DNA of 17,308 nt from Nitrospirota bacterium (GTDB lineage: Bacteria > Nitrospirota > Thermodesulfovibrionia > Thermodesulfovibrionales > JdFR-85). A model generated the notes under the pieces. That model worked only from the letters and a program-made list of their open reading frames with translations. It was not told the DNA's origin and made no database searches. This document shows, piece by piece, positions 6,259 to 15,388 of this stretch; the stretch's first letter is position 1; every line of letters starts with the position of its first letter. The position numbers and the translations under genes were made by a program. The DNA lies in contig QIJG01000054.1 in NCBI GenBank assembly GCA_003232715.1, forward strand, positions 1 to 17,308, given 5' to 3'.

Positions 6259-8998
6259 AAAAATCTTTCTGGTTCTGCTGGTTGTTTTTTTCGTTGCAGG
6301 CTGTGCCGGGAAGCCCAGGGAAGAGTTGCTTAAAGAGGGGATTGCATATATAAAAGACGGGAACCCCAGAGGGGCCATTGTTCTCTTAAAAAGTGCCCTT
6401 GAGAAGGATAATAATTTTTTTGAAGCAAGATTTTATCTTGCAAAGGCCTATCTTTTAACCGGTAAGTTTGACAGGGCTAAGAAGGAATTTCTGAAGGTTC
6501 TCAGGCAGAAACCGAATTATACGGACATTCATTTAGAACTTGCAAAAATATATCTTTACACGGAGAAGGCAGATGATGGAATAAAAGAGGTGGAGATTTA
6601 TCTCCACGAAAAACCGGATGTTCCCGAGGCATATGAGGTGCTGGGTCAGCTCTTTTTAGTTAAGGGCCGGACAAAGGAAGCAAGGGGTTATTTTCAGAAG
6701 GCCTTAACCCTTGATCCGGAAAGAATCCCTGCCAGACTTGACCTTGCCGGGGTATACATGAAAAATGGTGACGATAGCGATGCAAGGGCACTCCTGCATG
6801 AGGTTATGGAGAGGGATAGTAAGAATACAAAGGCATACTACATGTTGGCGAGCTTGGAGAACAGGGACGAGGCATTAAAGGCTTATCAGAAAATAATAGA
6901 GATAAGTCCAAAGGATATTGATGCCCTTTTAAGAGCCGGGTTATTATATGTTGCTAACGGGGAACTGAAGGATGCTGAAGGGATGGCCAAAAAAATCCTC
7001 AAAAAGTTTCCCGACCGGCCGGAGGGATACAGGTTTAAGGGAATTGTCTCTTTTTATCAGAAGGATTTCAAGGAAGCCATAACCGTCTTGCAAAAGGCTG
7101 CCAATATGCAGCCCGATATGAGGACATACTATTTCCTTGGGCTCAGTTACTACAGCAAGGGAGATCTGGAGATGTCCCTGAACTGGTTTCAAAAGACCGT
7201 TGACCTTGCTCCTGCTTTTGTTCAGCCGCGGCTCATGATAGCAATGATACTTTTGAGGCAGGGCAGGGTGGATGACTCTATTGCCGAGAGCAAGCGGATA
7301 ATACATCTGGATGACAATATGGCAATGGCCCATAACGTATTGGGCAGCGCCTATATGGCAAAAGGGATGTATGAGGCGGGGATGAAAGAGTTTGACAGGG
7401 CTGTGGATATTGATCCGAAACTCGTGGATGTTTATATCAAAAAAGGCCTTTTTAACCTTAGTAAGGGCAGGTTTAAAGAGGCAGAGACAGAACTGGAGAC
7501 TTCTGTTCGGGTAGCTCCGGATGTATTGAATACGAGGCTCATTCTTGCTGCTTATTATATGAGGCAAAAGGAGTATGACAAGGCTGTAAATACCCTGAAG
7601 AAGGGATTAAGTAAAAAGAAAACAGATGCAGTGCTGTACAACTATATAGCAGCAGCCCTTATGGCAGGACGGAAGTTCAATGATGCCCTTGAATATCTCT
7701 ATAAGGCAAAAGGTGTTGACCCTGATTATTTTGCCCCTTACTTTAACATTGCCACTTACTATGCAGTGAAGGGTAATTACAGGAAGGCTGCAGATGAGTA
7801 CAAGAGTGTCTTAAGCAGGGATCCGGGTAATCTCAAGGCTAATATAAAAATGGCTGTACTACTGGAGATGACCGGCAGGGACAGCGAGGCACTTGGCTAC
7901 TTCAAAAAGGCCGGGCAGACTAAAACACCGGGAGGGTTTATGGCCCTTGCAAATTATTACATTCAGAAAAAGGATGTAAGGAAGGCCCTCAATGTGCTTG
8001 ACGAGGCCATACAGACGTTTCCGGACAATGTCCCTGCCCGGGTCTTGAAGGGGCGGCTCTATTTGTCTGAAAGGAGGTTTGAAGATGCTGTGGGGGTGTT
8101 TGAGGACCTCGAAGCCATTTCCCCTAAAAAGGCTTTTCCATTGATAATTAATGCCTATATAGCAAACCGGGACTATAAGGATGCGCTGAGGAAAATAGAG
8201 GATAAACAAAGGGCTACTCCCGGGAATCCTGAGCTGATGGCAGAGGTTGTGAGGATCTATCTGCTGAGGGGGGAGACTGATAAGGCTATGGAGACTGCCG
8301 ACAAGCTGATAAAGCAGAAACCCCGTTCCGCCTATGGCTATACAGTGCTTGCCCTTGTTTATATAAATAAGAAAAATCCGGATAAGGCACTGGAAACACT
8401 AAAAAAAGGACTGAGCGTTGATAGTAGTAATGTCAAGGCCGGGATGATGCAGGCGTCGCTTTATATAAGGAAAGGTGAAGATGACCGGGCGATTACTATT
8501 TATGAGGATATCGTAAGAGATAATCCCAGGTATATACAGGCGGTTTTTGCTGAGGGGAGTCTCTATGACCGTATGGGAAAAAAAGAGGATTCTGTTAAGA
8601 AATACCGTCAGGTGCTTAAAGTGACTGAAAATTATGTTCCTGCCCTGAATAACCTTGCATACCTTTATGCAGAAGGATACGGAAGGAGGGAGGATGCACT
8701 CAAGCTTGCATTCAGGGCATACAGCATTACCCCCTTCAATGGTAGTGTAATGGATACCCTTGGGTATGTTCTTCTACAGAATGACAGGGCGGACGAGGCC
8801 GTGAAGATGCTTGAGAAGGCGGCCTTACTTCTTCCGGATAACCCCACTATTCGTTATCATCTTGCACTTGCATACAGGGAGAACGGTAACCCCGGAGCCG
8901 CCAGAAAGAACCTTGAAAAGGCTATTGCGGCGGGGAATTTTTCCGGTGAAGCGAGGGCGATGGGTCTTCTTGAAAAATGGAAAGGGGAGGAAAAATAG
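6251..8998 (+). CDS. prsT: TPR-repeat lipoprotein, PrsT-like (PEP-CTERM system)
   Basis: A 915-aa lipoprotein. The signal (MFKKIFLV, hydrophobic core, lipobox VAGC with acylated Cys18) is followed by essentially continuous tetratricopeptide repeats of ~34 residues to the C-terminus, with typical A-x(3)-A/G-Y/F helices and D/P caps. Length and architecture match the PrsT-type TPR lipoprotein of exosortase/EPS loci, thought to scaffold polysaccharide assembly or export in the periplasm. The start is a TTG inside the end of the pseudo-receiver gene, chosen because agggaggg (6236-6243) lies 7 nt upstream and the lipobox falls where expected. It is followed after 2 nt by the export protein. It is the longest gene of the window and shows no break. 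The TPR and lipoprotein calls are secure; the PrsT name rests on architecture and neighbourhood. Confidence 0.88.
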   Translation: MFKKIFLVLLVVFFVAGCAGKPREELLKEGIAYIKDGNPRGAIVLLKSALEKDNNFFEARFYLAKAYLLTGKFDRAKKEFLKVLRQKPNYTDIHLELAKIYLYTEKADDGIKEVEIYLHEKPDVPEAYEVLGQLFLVKGRTKEARGYFQKALTLDPERIPARLDLAGVYMKNGDDSDARALLHEVMERDSKNTKAYYMLASLENRDEALKAYQKIIEISPKDIDALLRAGLLYVANGELKDAEGMAKKILKKFPDRPEGYRFKGIVSFYQKDFKEAITVLQKAANMQPDMRTYYFLGLSYYSKGDLEMSLNWFQKTVDLAPAFVQPRLMIAMILLRQGRVDDSIAESKRIIHLDDNMAMAHNVLGSAYMAKGMYEAGMKEFDRAVDIDPKLVDVYIKKGLFNLSKGRFKEAETELETSVRVAPDVLNTRLILAAYYMRQKEYDKAVNTLKKGLSKKKTDAVLYNYIAAALMAGRKFNDALEYLYKAKGVDPDYFAPYFNIATYYAVKGNYRKAADEYKSVLSRDPGNLKANIKMAVLLEMTGRDSEALGYFKKAGQTKTPGGFMALANYYIQKKDVRKALNVLDEAIQTFPDNVPARVLKGRLYLSERRFEDAVGVFEDLEAISPKKAFPLIINAYIANRDYKDALRKIEDKQRATPGNPELMAEVVRIYLLRGETDKAMETADKLIKQKPRSAYGYTVLALVYINKKNPDKALETLKKGLSVDSSNVKAGMMQASLYIRKGEDDRAITIYEDIVRDNPRYIQAVFAEGSLYDRMGKKEDSVKKYRQVLKVTENYVPALNNLAYLYAEGYGRREDALKLAFRAYSITPFNGSVMDTLGYVLLQNDRADEAVKMLEKAALLLPDNPTIRYHLALAYRENGNPGAARKNLEKAIAAGNFSGEARAMGLLEKWKGEEK

Positions 8999-9000
8999 AG

Positions 9001-9801
9001 ATGAAAAAGGTTTTGTTCTGTATTATATTTTCTTTAGTCTTTTTATCGGTGGCCTTTGCCAATGATTATCTGATCGGTGATGGAGACACGCTTAAGATAT
9101 CTGTGTGGGGGGAGCCTGAACTCAGCGCAGTCACCATTGTCAGGCCTGACGGCAAGATAACGCTTCCGGCAGTGGGTGATGTAAGGGCTTCAGGGTATCA
9201 GCCGATAGAGCTTGCAGGGAAACTGACCGAGGATTTAAAGAAGATTATGAAAGAACCAATTGTAACGGTTACAGTTACAGGAATTACAAATAATAAAGTA
9301 TATGTTTTTGGCGGTGGAGTTCCCTCAGGTGTACACAATCTTCCCGGCAGGACGAGTCTGCTCAGGTTTCTCTGCAGGCTTGGAAGTTTTGAGAATGCAG
9401 ACCTTAAACGTGCTTATATTGTCAGGGAAGGCAAGAAACTGGATGTTAACTTCTACCACCTTTTTATAAAGGGAGACCTTTCCAAAGATGTAATGCTTAA
9501 GGCAGAGGATATAATCTATATACCCGATAATGAACTTAACAAGATTTATGTTATAGGAGCGGTAAATGAGCCGAAATATGTCTTTTACCGTGAAAATATG
9601 AGAATACTTGATGCCATTCTGGAGGCAGGAGGCTTTACAAAATTTGCCAAGGAAAACGATGTTCTTGTCCTTAGAAAGAAAGCCGGGAAGACGGAGACTA
9701 TTGTTGTAAAGGCGAAGGACCTTATGACAGAGGGAGATCTTAAAGAAAACATTGCGTTAGAGCCTGGTGACGTTGTGATTGTCAAGGAGGGTATATTTTG
9801 A
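9001..9801 (+). CDS. Wza-type polysaccharide export protein (Poly_export + SLBB)
   Basis: A periplasmic or outer-membrane export protein of 266 aa. The signal peptide MKKVLFCIIF... probably ends at AFA (residue 20), a signal peptidase I site; no lipobox is present. The polysaccharide export domain spans about 21-98 (DYLIGDGDTLKISVWGEPEL, then IVRPDGKITLPAVGDV). Two SLBB beta-grasp units follow (about 100-175 and 178-262: YVFGGGVPSGVHNLPG and YVIGAVNEPKYVFYREN, closing with ALEPGDVVIVKEG). It lacks the C-terminal amphipathic helix of E. coli Wza, so the outer-membrane pore is probably supplied by another protein, plausibly the beta-barrel encoded downstream. The ATG at 9001 is used because ggagg lies upstream and the signal peptide starts there. 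An ATG at 8977 would add eight charged residues inside the TPR gene. Confidence 0.92.
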   Translation: MKKVLFCIIFSLVFLSVAFANDYLIGDGDTLKISVWGEPELSAVTIVRPDGKITLPAVGDVRASGYQPIELAGKLTEDLKKIMKEPIVTVTVTGITNNKVYVFGGGVPSGVHNLPGRTSLLRFLCRLGSFENADLKRAYIVREGKKLDVNFYHLFIKGDLSKDVMLKAEDIIYIPDNELNKIYVIGAVNEPKYVFYRENMRILDAILEAGGFTKFAKENDVLVLRKKAGKTETIVVKAKDLMTEGDLKENIALEPGDVVIVKEGIF

Positions 9802-9822
9802 CTCGACTTACGATTGACGAAA

Positions 9823-10010
9823 TTGTCATCCTGAACTCGTTTCAGGATCTATATAAACCGGAGGGCGGAAATGACTTTTTTGCAACTATACATAACGACT
9901 TGTAAAGTTGAGCATAAATATGAAATTATCCCAAGGTCTGTTATGCCCCGAAAACGTTTAGGAAATCCTTTCTGGAAGAAAGATTCCAGACAAGCGGGAA
10001 TGACACAACA
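9823..10010. repeat. Pair of inverted palindromic intergenic repeats (GTCATYCC type)
   Basis: The 260-bp gap between the export and Wzz genes (9802-10061) has no ORF. It carries two short palindromes in opposite orientation. On the left, ttgtcatcc is followed by the stem atcctgaa/ttcaggat (9828-9835, 9841-9848). On the right, the stem ctggaa/ttccag (9972-9977, 9984-9989) is followed by gggaatgacacaa. Read from the outside, both ends begin TTGTcat-yCC, like the widespread GTCATTCC...GGAATCT family of intergenic repeats. The unit may therefore be one composite element of about 190 bp with inverted ends. Its presence inside the gene cluster could attenuate transcription or destabilise the mRNA at this point. 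Confidence 0.5.
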
Positions 10011-10061
10011 TGTGCAATAATTTATGACGCTGCGACTAAATATTATGAAAAGGTAAAAAAG

Positions 10062-11669
10062 ATGCCATTACCATATGCAGAGATTCAAAAATACCTGAAA
10101 ATGATCCTCAAGAGGAGATATCTCTTCATTTCCGTATCTCTTTTCATTATGTCTGTAATTGTCTGGGGGGGCTATTTCATACCAGGGAAATATGAGGCAC
10201 AAAGCTCTATTATTATTGAACGTAATGTCATAAACGATCTGATTAAAGGCGTTGCCATCACGCCTTCAATGACGGAAAGGATCAAGGTGCTCAGGGATAC
10301 CATGCTCAGCAGGAGTTTGATTCTGAGCGTACTTCGAAAGCTGGACCTTGACACGCTTGCAGCGGACAATAAAGAGTTGGAGAAAATGATATTGGATTTT
10401 CAGAAAAAGACAAGCGTAAAAGTTAAAAAGAACAACCTTTTTATTGTGTCGTTCCAGGATAAAGACCCCAGGCTTGCAAGAGATTATGTTAACAGTCTTG
10501 TGAGAACATATGTCAATGAAAACGTAACTGCAAAGAGGGAAGAGGCATATGGTGCCAGCAGATTCCTTAAAGAACAGGTGGCATTCTTTAAAGAGAAACT
10601 GGACAGGGCTGAGGATGTAATTATCAAGTTCAGACAGGATCAGGGTATCTATGTAGCAATAGATGAACGCTCCCTTATTAATGAGATAAAGGAGTATGGG
10701 GGCGATATAAGCAAGATAAAAATAAGAAGGAATGAGCTGATTGCAAGGAGGAAGAGTATCAAGAGACAAATTAAAGGTGAGGAGCCTTACTCTGTTGCTG
10801 TTATTAGTAACATGGAAGGCAGCAGCAATATCCTGATAACGTCCCTGCAGAACAGGCTTAATCAACTCCTTGTGAGTTATACAGAAAATTATCCTGGGGT
10901 ACTAAAGCTAAAGGCAGAGATAGAGGCCCTTAAAAAACAGCAGTCCCTTCAACCCGCGGACAAAAAAAGAGAGGGCGAGGTGAATTCGGGAGATTCGGCG
11001 ATAAGCACGATTAACCCGATTTATCAGGGCCTTAAACAAGAGCTCAACAAGATAGAGTCTGAGATAAACGCACTTGCTGCAAAGAAGAAAATGCTGGGTG
11101 TTATGATTAAGCAAAGAGAAAAAGAACTCAGATATATTCCTGAAGGTAAAAAGAAACTGGCTGACCTGGAGAAGAAAAGGGATTCCTATAGAAACATATA
11201 CGAACAACTCTTGATGAGACTTGGACAGTCCGAGGTTTCAAAGCAGATGGAGGTGGCAAATAAGGCAACGACATTCAGGATTGCTGAGCCGGCTATCCTG
11301 CCAACCGTACCTGTAAGTCCCAACAGGAAGGCATTAATTCTTGCAGGTATATTTTTCGGCTTCCTGGGAGGGTTTGGGGCAGTTTTTCTCCGGGATTCTC
11401 TTGATTCTTCGGTGAAAGAGGTTCAGACTGTCAAAGACCTTGGACTGGAAGTCCTTGCCGTAATCCCCAAGATGTTTAATGAAGCCGAACGAAAAAAAGA
11501 GAGGAAGAAAGACTGGGTTATATACACAGTTGCAGGTTTTTATTTCCTCATCATATGTGCTGCTTTTATCCACGAGCTGTTGGGCCTGACATACATAGAA
11601 ACAGTATTTGTAAATATAAGGATTAGTCTTATAAATGTAATAGCGCAATTACAGAACAGGTTTTTTTAG
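10062..11669 (+). CDS. Wzz-type polysaccharide chain-length determinant / co-polymerase (XrtA-system type)
   Basis: An inner-membrane polysaccharide co-polymerase of 535 aa. The N-terminal Wzz domain has a first membrane segment at about residues 20-40 (YLFISVSLFIMSVIVWGGYF), then KYEAQSSIIIER. A long periplasmic coiled-coil region follows (about 150-400, rich in Lys/Glu heptads). The proline-rich PTVPVSPNRK motif (about 412-421) precedes membrane segment two (about 424-443). An extra hydrophobic segment near the C-terminus (about 486-507) is followed by a short tail. There is no fused kinase domain; the cytoplasmic BY-kinase is the next gene, as in split Wzc-type systems of Gram-positives and of XrtA loci. 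The ATG is preceded by aaagg about 9 nt upstream. It should set polymer length together with the kinase. Confidence 0.92.
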   Translation: MPLPYAEIQKYLKMILKRRYLFISVSLFIMSVIVWGGYFIPGKYEAQSSIIIERNVINDLIKGVAITPSMTERIKVLRDTMLSRSLILSVLRKLDLDTLAADNKELEKMILDFQKKTSVKVKKNNLFIVSFQDKDPRLARDYVNSLVRTYVNENVTAKREEAYGASRFLKEQVAFFKEKLDRAEDVIIKFRQDQGIYVAIDERSLINEIKEYGGDISKIKIRRNELIARRKSIKRQIKGEEPYSVAVISNMEGSSNILITSLQNRLNQLLVSYTENYPGVLKLKAEIEALKKQQSLQPADKKREGEVNSGDSAISTINPIYQGLKQELNKIESEINALAAKKKMLGVMIKQREKELRYIPEGKKKLADLEKKRDSYRNIYEQLLMRLGQSEVSKQMEVANKATTFRIAEPAILPTVPVSPNRKALILAGIFFGFLGGFGAVFLRDSLDSSVKEVQTVKDLGLEVLAVIPKMFNEAERKKERKKDWVIYTVAGFYFLIICAAFIHELLGLTYIETVFVNIRISLINVIAQLQNRFF

Positions 11670-11717
11670 AGAACGGGTTAATGATAGTTGCTGAAGGATT
11701 ATGAAAGGAGAAGCCGG

Positions 11718-12530
11718 ATGAGCAGAATAGAAGAGATCCTTGAGAAAGCCGCCAAAATGAGAGCAGGGGGGGGGAACGGGGAAAAATCAAAAAGGATAAG
11801 CCCTCCGGGGTCCAAGGTTCCAAGAGTTGTAAGACAGGCAAGGATAGAGAACCCCAATCTGGTCACTATTGTTGATCCTGATTCATCGACAGCAGAAGAA
11901 TACAGGAAATTAAAGTCCATGGTTGTAAAACTTACAGAAGTGGATGATTTCCGGAATATGCTTATGGTGACCAGTGCTATAGGAGGAGAGGGCAAGAGTA
12001 TAACGGCCCTGAACCTTGCCATTACACTTGCGCAGGAATATGACCATACGGTCCTTTTAGTTGATGCAGACCTGAGGCAGCCGTCATTGAGTAATTACCT
12101 TGGAATTCATACAGAACTTGGCCTTACTGATTGCCTTGTAGATGGGGTAGGTATTGGTAGCGCGCTTATAAAGACCGGTATTGGAGGACTTGTCTTTCTT
12201 CCATCCGGCAGCAAGGTCTCCAACCCCGGAGAGTTGCTCTCATCAAACAGGATGAGAGAGATTGTGAAAGAGCTCAAGCACCGCTATCCTGACAGATATG
12301 TCATTTTCGATACCCCGCCCGTACTTCCTTTTGCTGAAGTCCTTTCAGTCGGGGCTCTTCTCGATGGAACAATATTTGTGGTAAGGGAGGGAGTCACTCC
12401 CGAGGATAATATGAAAGATGCAGTTACAATGTTACGGGATGCCAACATCCTTGGAGTGGTGTACAATGCTGCTGAAACTGTTTTTTTAAGTGGCCATTAC
12501 AATTATTCTCATTATTATCAAAACAGGTGA
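11718..12530 (+). CDS. BY-kinase: cytoplasmic tyrosine autokinase of the CpsD/CapB type (XrtA-associated)
   Basis: A 270-aa P-loop kinase partnering the preceding Wzz-type protein. Walker A is SAIGGEGKS (86-94), Walker A' is TVLLVDADLR (111-120) and Walker B is VIFDTP (195-200). A conserved EEYRKLKS segment precedes the kinase core, as in this family. The C-terminal tail has a cluster of four tyrosines (261, 263, 266, 267), the usual autophosphorylation substrate that controls oligomerisation with the co-polymerase. The ATG at 11718 is chosen because aaggag lies 7 nt upstream. A TTG at 11688 would add ten residues without a ribosome binding site. The gene ends 3 nt before the beta-barrel gene and its stop lies within that gene's ribosome binding site, so the two are tightly coupled. 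Confidence 0.93.
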   Translation: MSRIEEILEKAAKMRAGGGNGEKSKRISPPGSKVPRVVRQARIENPNLVTIVDPDSSTAEEYRKLKSMVVKLTEVDDFRNMLMVTSAIGGEGKSITALNLAITLAQEYDHTVLLVDADLRQPSLSNYLGIHTELGLTDCLVDGVGIGSALIKTGIGGLVFLPSGSKVSNPGELLSSNRMREIVKELKHRYPDRYVIFDTPPVLPFAEVLSVGALLDGTIFVVREGVTPEDNMKDAVTMLRDANILGVVYNAAETVFLSGHYNYSHYYQNR

Positions 12531-12533
12531 GGG

Positions 12534-13763
12534 ATGAAAAAGACTAGAATAGTGGTTATGCTCTTTCTGGCCCCATTTTTTTTTGTAAGTATGATATCCC
12601 TGTCAGAGGCAGAGCTGAGACTCACCCCAGCCATCAGTCTCCGTGAGGAGTACAATGACAATATTTTTCTCACAGCATATGATGAAGAGGATGATTTCTT
12701 AACAACCATTAGCCCTGCAATTGCTCTGACTTATGCTGCCAGGGGAGTGGACCTTTCACTCGACTACAGACTCGATTTTGATTTTTATACATATAACTCA
12801 GACAGAAATGAGATAAGACAACGTGGAAGGCTTGAATCTACTATTTCGCCATACAGGGACATTTTTTTTATAAGAGTCTCTGATGTATTTGCGAGGGTGC
12901 CCATTGATGTGCGAAGACAGGTAGCTCTGGACAATATCCTGACAAATACAACCGATTCGAACCGTTTTATTGTCAACCCCTATCTGGAATATCCCTTAAG
13001 TGAGACGTTTCTGGCACGGCTTGGCTACACTTATGAGAATCTCTGGTATGAGGAAGGTGAGGGGGATGATGCAGAGAATAATTCAGCTACTTTAAGCATT
13101 ATAAAGGAGATATCCTCAAAGATGAAGGCATCATTGGCGTATACCTATCTATCCCACAGACCTGACAGGACAGAAGATTATGACAGGCAGGATGCCGGTC
13201 TCAGTATTGACTATAAATTAGGCCCCAAACTGTCTCTTAATGCCGGGGCAGGACAGACATGGTTTGTCTACAAAATAGGCACTAAACTTGATTCAACCAT
13301 ATGGAATATTAAAGCTGATTATTTATTAACGCAAAGACTTTCAATCAGTGCAGGTTCTTCCGTGAGTTTTTCAGATTCCGTCAATGTGGGTGCTTATGAG
13401 AGAAAGTCTTCAACAGGATCCATCAGCTATAGTGGAAAAAGCACAGTAACCCTGACCGCTTTCAGAAATATAGATAAATATATTATAGCTGACAGGGAAG
13501 ACAGGTCAAAAGGTCTAACCCTTGGCTCAAGCATTCCGGTTACATCCAGAATAACAGGCATACTGACAGGAAGATACATATACTATAAATTCTTCCCCGA
13601 GGAAGAAAATGTAGACAGGTATGGTTTCGGTCTTTCCTTTAAATACAGTTTGAGGATGCTTACAGCAACACTCGGTTATACACACAATCTGAGTAATTCT
13701 GATATAGAAATTGATAATTACAGAAACAATATAGCATGGCTACAGGTCAGACTTACTATCTAA
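12534..13763 (+). CDS. PEP-CTERM/XrtA-system-associated outer membrane beta-barrel protein
   Basis: A 409-aa outer-membrane protein. The signal peptide (MKKTRIVV..., hydrophobic to about residue 23) has a likely cleavage after SEA (residue 26). The remainder consists of alternating amphipathic strands with aromatic girdles and short turns (for example VDLSLDYRLDFDFYTYNSD, FLARLGYTYENLWY, GLSFKYSL, LTATLGYTHNL), ending in a beta-signal-like strand AWLQVRLTI. The early LREEYNDNIFLT segment is characteristic of the family described beside XrtA exosortases. It probably supplies the outer-membrane conduit for the polysaccharide, which would explain the short Wza-like protein upstream. This role is inferred from position; no substrate-specific feature is visible. 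ggtgaggg overlaps the kinase stop and serves as its ribosome binding site. Confidence 0.85.
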   Translation: MKKTRIVVMLFLAPFFFVSMISLSEAELRLTPAISLREEYNDNIFLTAYDEEDDFLTTISPAIALTYAARGVDLSLDYRLDFDFYTYNSDRNEIRQRGRLESTISPYRDIFFIRVSDVFARVPIDVRRQVALDNILTNTTDSNRFIVNPYLEYPLSETFLARLGYTYENLWYEEGEGDDAENNSATLSIIKEISSKMKASLAYTYLSHRPDRTEDYDRQDAGLSIDYKLGPKLSLNAGAGQTWFVYKIGTKLDSTIWNIKADYLLTQRLSISAGSSVSFSDSVNVGAYERKSSTGSISYSGKSTVTLTAFRNIDKYIIADREDRSKGLTLGSSIPVTSRITGILTGRYIYYKFFPEEENVDRYGFGLSFKYSLRMLTATLGYTHNLSNSDIEIDNYRNNIAWLQVRLTI

Positions 13764-13813
13764 GCAGAAGTATATGAAGCGCCGATGGTGATTTCTGAAA
13801 TCAAAGGAGAGGG

Positions 13814-14761
13814 ATGTACGAAGCATTTTATAATTTAAGGGTTAAACCCTTTGAACTGGTACCAAGCCCTGACTTTCTCTTTCTGAGCAAGTCTCACAGG
13901 AAGGCCTTGACCTATCTCAAGTACGGCATTACAGAGAAAGTGGGGTTCATGCTCCTCACAGGTGAAGTCGGCTCCGGCAAGACGACCTTGATAAGGAACC
14001 TGATAAAGGGACTGGACAGCAATATTGTACTGTCAAAAATATTCAACACAAGGGTATCTTCCGAGCAGCTCATCTCATTGATAAATGAAGATTTTGGACT
14101 GGATGTAAATGGCAAGGACAGGATATCCCTGCTTAGAGAACTGAATGATTTCCTTATCGAACAGTATGCTAAAAAACATAACCCGATACTTGTGATTGAC
14201 GAGGCTCAGAATCTGACCCCTGAACTGCTTGAAGAGGTCAGAATGTTGTCTAACCTTGAAACAGATGATGCAAAGCTTTTACAGATAGTCCTGATCGGAC
14301 AGCCGGAACTGAAAAAGGTTCTCGCCCGTCCTGAATTACGCCAGCTGCGGCAGAGGATCAGCATCAGTTGTCATATCTATCCCATAACGATGGCCGAAAC
14401 AGAGGAGTACATATTTTACAGGCTTGAAGTTGCAGGTAACAGGGATGCGGTTATATTTAAACACGGGACTGTTGAGTCTGTTTATAACTTCAGCAAAGGT
14501 ATTCCAAGACTTATCAATATAGTCTGTGACTTCCTTATGTTAGCCGCCTTTGTTGAAGAGACGAGGGAGATCAGTCCAGACCTTGTTAAAGAGGTTATCG
14601 GGGAACTTGAGACTGAAAACAGATTCTGGCAGGATGGTGATTCCCTCAGCAGCAAGATCGAGAATATTACTAAGGATATCGAAACCTTAAAAAAGGTAAC
14701 AAATGAACTTCAGGAGAGGCTTGGAAGGAAAGGCTCGGAGTTGGAAAAAGCAAATAAGTAG
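13814..14761 (+). CDS. ExeA-like AAA ATPase (XrtA/PEP-CTERM-associated)
   Basis: A 315-aa AAA+ ATPase of the ExeA/GspA group. It starts with the typical MYEAFYNLRVKPFEL and PSPDFLFLS motifs. Walker A is GEVGSGKT (50-57), Walker B ILVIDEAQNL (125-134), followed by a sensor region (LIGQPELKKVL) and RQLRQRI. The C-terminus (about 275-315) is charged and likely coiled-coil. Unlike ExeA of type II secretion, it has no membrane segment or peptidoglycan-binding domain. Orthologues sit directly beside the beta-barrel and BY-kinase genes in exosortase loci and presumably energise or organise the export assembly; their exact job is not known. A strong ribosome binding site (aaaggagaggg) precedes the ATG. 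The gene lies 50 bp after the beta-barrel gene. Confidence 0.9.
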   Translation: MYEAFYNLRVKPFELVPSPDFLFLSKSHRKALTYLKYGITEKVGFMLLTGEVGSGKTTLIRNLIKGLDSNIVLSKIFNTRVSSEQLISLINEDFGLDVNGKDRISLLRELNDFLIEQYAKKHNPILVIDEAQNLTPELLEEVRMLSNLETDDAKLLQIVLIGQPELKKVLARPELRQLRQRISISCHIYPITMAETEEYIFYRLEVAGNRDAVIFKHGTVESVYNFSKGIPRLINIVCDFLMLAAFVEETREISPDLVKEVIGELETENRFWQDGDSLSSKIENITKDIETLKKVTNELQERLGRKGSELEKANK

Positions 14762-14878
14762 AATGGGTGAATGGGCAAAAATAGGTAAAAGATTTTATTC
14801 TTTAGCAACAGGTTAAGGAAATTGCCGTTATTATTAGTTTGGGCAAATGGATAGTTAATTTATCAAAAAGGATAGCAT

Positions 14879-15388
14879 ATGAAATCCGGGAGCCTTAACT
14901 GGTATGTCCTTTATGTAAAATCAAGACATGAGTTTGTTGTCCATAATGAGCTTTTGAAAAAGGGAGTAGAGTCGTACCTGCCTTCGGTTAAGAGGCTGAG
15001 ACAGTGGAAAGACAGGAGGACATTTGTTGACTTTCCTCTTTTCCCCGGCTATCTCTTTGTCCATATTTGTGCCGACCCGGGGACGTTTTTGAGTGTACTT
15101 AAGACAAAGGGTGTTGTAAGCTTTATCTCATTAACCCCGGATTATCCGGCACCTGTGTCACCTGAGGAAATAAATTCTCTGAAGTTGTTGATACAAAGCG
15201 GAAAAGAGTTTGATGTTCATCCCTTCCTGAAGGAGGGAACAAGGGTGAGAGTGAGAAGTGGCCCACTTAAAGGTGCAGAAGGGGTTCTCAGGAATAAGGA
15301 AGACCAGTATATATTTCACGTTAATATAGAGCTTTTGGGCAGAAGTGTGGGCGTAAAGATATATGCCGACGAGCTTGAAGCAGCCTGA
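14879..15388 (+). CDS. NusG paralogue, RfaH/UpxY-like transcription antiterminator
   Basis: A 169-aa specialised NusG protein. The NGN domain spans about residues 7-105 (NWYVLYVKSRHEFVVHNEL, ESYLPSVKR, then FPLFPGYLFVH). A KOW domain follows at about 117-165 (EGTRVRVRSGPLKGAEGVL). NGN-KOW proteins of this class bind RNA polymerase and suppress pausing or termination in long polysaccharide operons. In Bacteroides the UpxY genes lie at the head of capsule operons. Here it stands in front of the distal genes and separate from the core cluster by 117 bp, which hold no evident promoter or stem-loop. The ATG follows aagga with about 7-nt spacing. It is too short and too divergent to be the housekeeping NusG. 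Confidence 0.88.
   Translation: MKSGSLNWYVLYVKSRHEFVVHNELLKKGVESYLPSVKRLRQWKDRRTFVDFPLFPGYLFVHICADPGTFLSVLKTKGVVSFISLTPDYPAPVSPEEINSLKLLIQSGKEFDVHPFLKEGTRVRVRSGPLKGAEGVLRNKEDQYIFHVNIELLGRSVGVKIYADELEAA

Noticed and set aside
6944..7567. A 207-codon antisense ORF inside the TPR lipoprotein gene.
   Set aside because: It lies opposite a clear TPR reading frame, has no ribosome binding site or recognisable domain, and is a shadow of the coding strand's composition.
6400..8900. Repetitive appearance that might suggest a nucleotide repeat or CRISPR-like array.
   Set aside because: The periodicity is about 102 bp at protein level (34-residue TPR units) with diverged bases; no conserved direct repeat with unique spacers exists in the window.
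14762..14878. Possible promoter or ops-like element before the NusG paralogue (gaatggg repeated, two gggcaaa).
   Set aside because: No -35/-10 or -24/-12 pair at correct spacing and no stem-loop; the short repeats are weak.
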